A stretch of 39,603 nt of DNA, from positions 1 to 39,603 of IMG/VR virus record IMGVR_UViG_3300031951_000452; one strand, written 5' to 3'. The notes under the pieces were generated by a model. It saw only the letters and a list, made by a program, of their open reading frames with translations, was not told the origin of the DNA and made no database searches. Within the stretch, counting starts at the first letter, position 1, and every line of letters begins with the position of its first letter. The stretch comes from a virus. The translations under genes and the position numbers were made by a program. Of the stretch, positions 39,596-39,603 are shown in pieces.

Positions 39596-39603
39596 ATGTC
39601 GGA
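39596..39603 (+). CDS. Start of a rightward gene (cut by window edge)
   Basis: ATG 39596 follows GAAGGA (39582-39587) by 8 bases. Only two codons and two bases (ATG TCG GA) are visible, so the product cannot be named. Its position after the promoter-operator suggests the first gene of an early operon on the + strand. Confidence 0.5.

Noticed and set aside
1-39603. CRISPR arrays, insertion sequences, integrase
   Set aside because: No regularly spaced repeats, transposase motifs or tyrosine/serine recombinase motifs were found on either strand.

Overview
This window is most of the late half, plus one replication module, of a tailed bacteriophage genome with podovirus architecture. There is no bacterial housekeeping gene, rRNA, convincing tRNA, CRISPR array, insertion sequence or integrase. 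No tape measure, tail sheath or tail terminator gene is visible. The order terminase, portal, scaffold, capsid, tail adaptors, fibres, lysis genes, tail nozzle, ejected internal proteins is that of short-tailed phages of the P22/T7 type. Gene starts use ordinary Shine-Dalgarno sites (AGGAG, AAGGA, GGAGG) and some GTG/TTG starts, and TAG, TAA and TGA all serve as stops. The host is therefore a bacterium with a canonical ribosome and standard code, plausibly an aquatic proteobacterium; this is an inference, as no host gene is present.

Layout. Positions 1-3801 (+ strand) hold the end of a replication operon: a protein with a single-strand-DNA-binding-like build (cut by the left edge), a small helix-turn-helix protein, and a 960-residue primase-helicase. 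A perfect inverted repeat at 3791-3817 lies over the abutting stop codons of this operon and the opposing one. Positions 3802-39301 (- strand, transcribed right to left) form one nearly gap-free virion and lysis operon of 41 genes. In transcription order these are: terminase small (TTG-started large subunit follows), terminase large, a small GGMV-motif protein, portal, a 74-residue protein, scaffold, major capsid protein, a likely decoration protein, a run of very small basic proteins, two 217-residue adaptor-like proteins, a BppU-like protein, and a fibre block. The fibre block has three paralogous fibres and three smaller putative fibre genes. It is followed by membrane and lysis genes with a muramidase, the tail nozzle, a GNAT-like protein, a lytic transglycosylase virion protein, and a 2487-residue polyvalent protein. 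Positions 39302-39595 are a divergent control region leading to a + strand gene that starts at 39596 and is cut by the right edge.

How it works together. Many neighbouring - strand genes overlap by ATGA or TAATG, so translation is probably coupled. Rho-independent terminators lie after the large terminase, the capsid gene and the decoration gene. They probably step expression down along the operon, and a promoter-like pair follows the first one. The last two - strand genes are probably ejected into the cell: a peptidoglycan-cutting transglycosylase, then a giant protein with an ADP-ribosyltransferase-like segment and a metallopeptidase-like HEALGH motif.

The most unusual points are that giant protein, the triplicated fibre anchor with a tandem pair of paralogues beside it, the cluster of tiny basic proteins (including three genes under 60 codons found by reading the gaps), an amber stop in the small terminase followed by 23 coding-like codons, and the promoter/operator palindrome at 39501-39524. 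Functional assignments come from remembered family motifs; no database search was possible.
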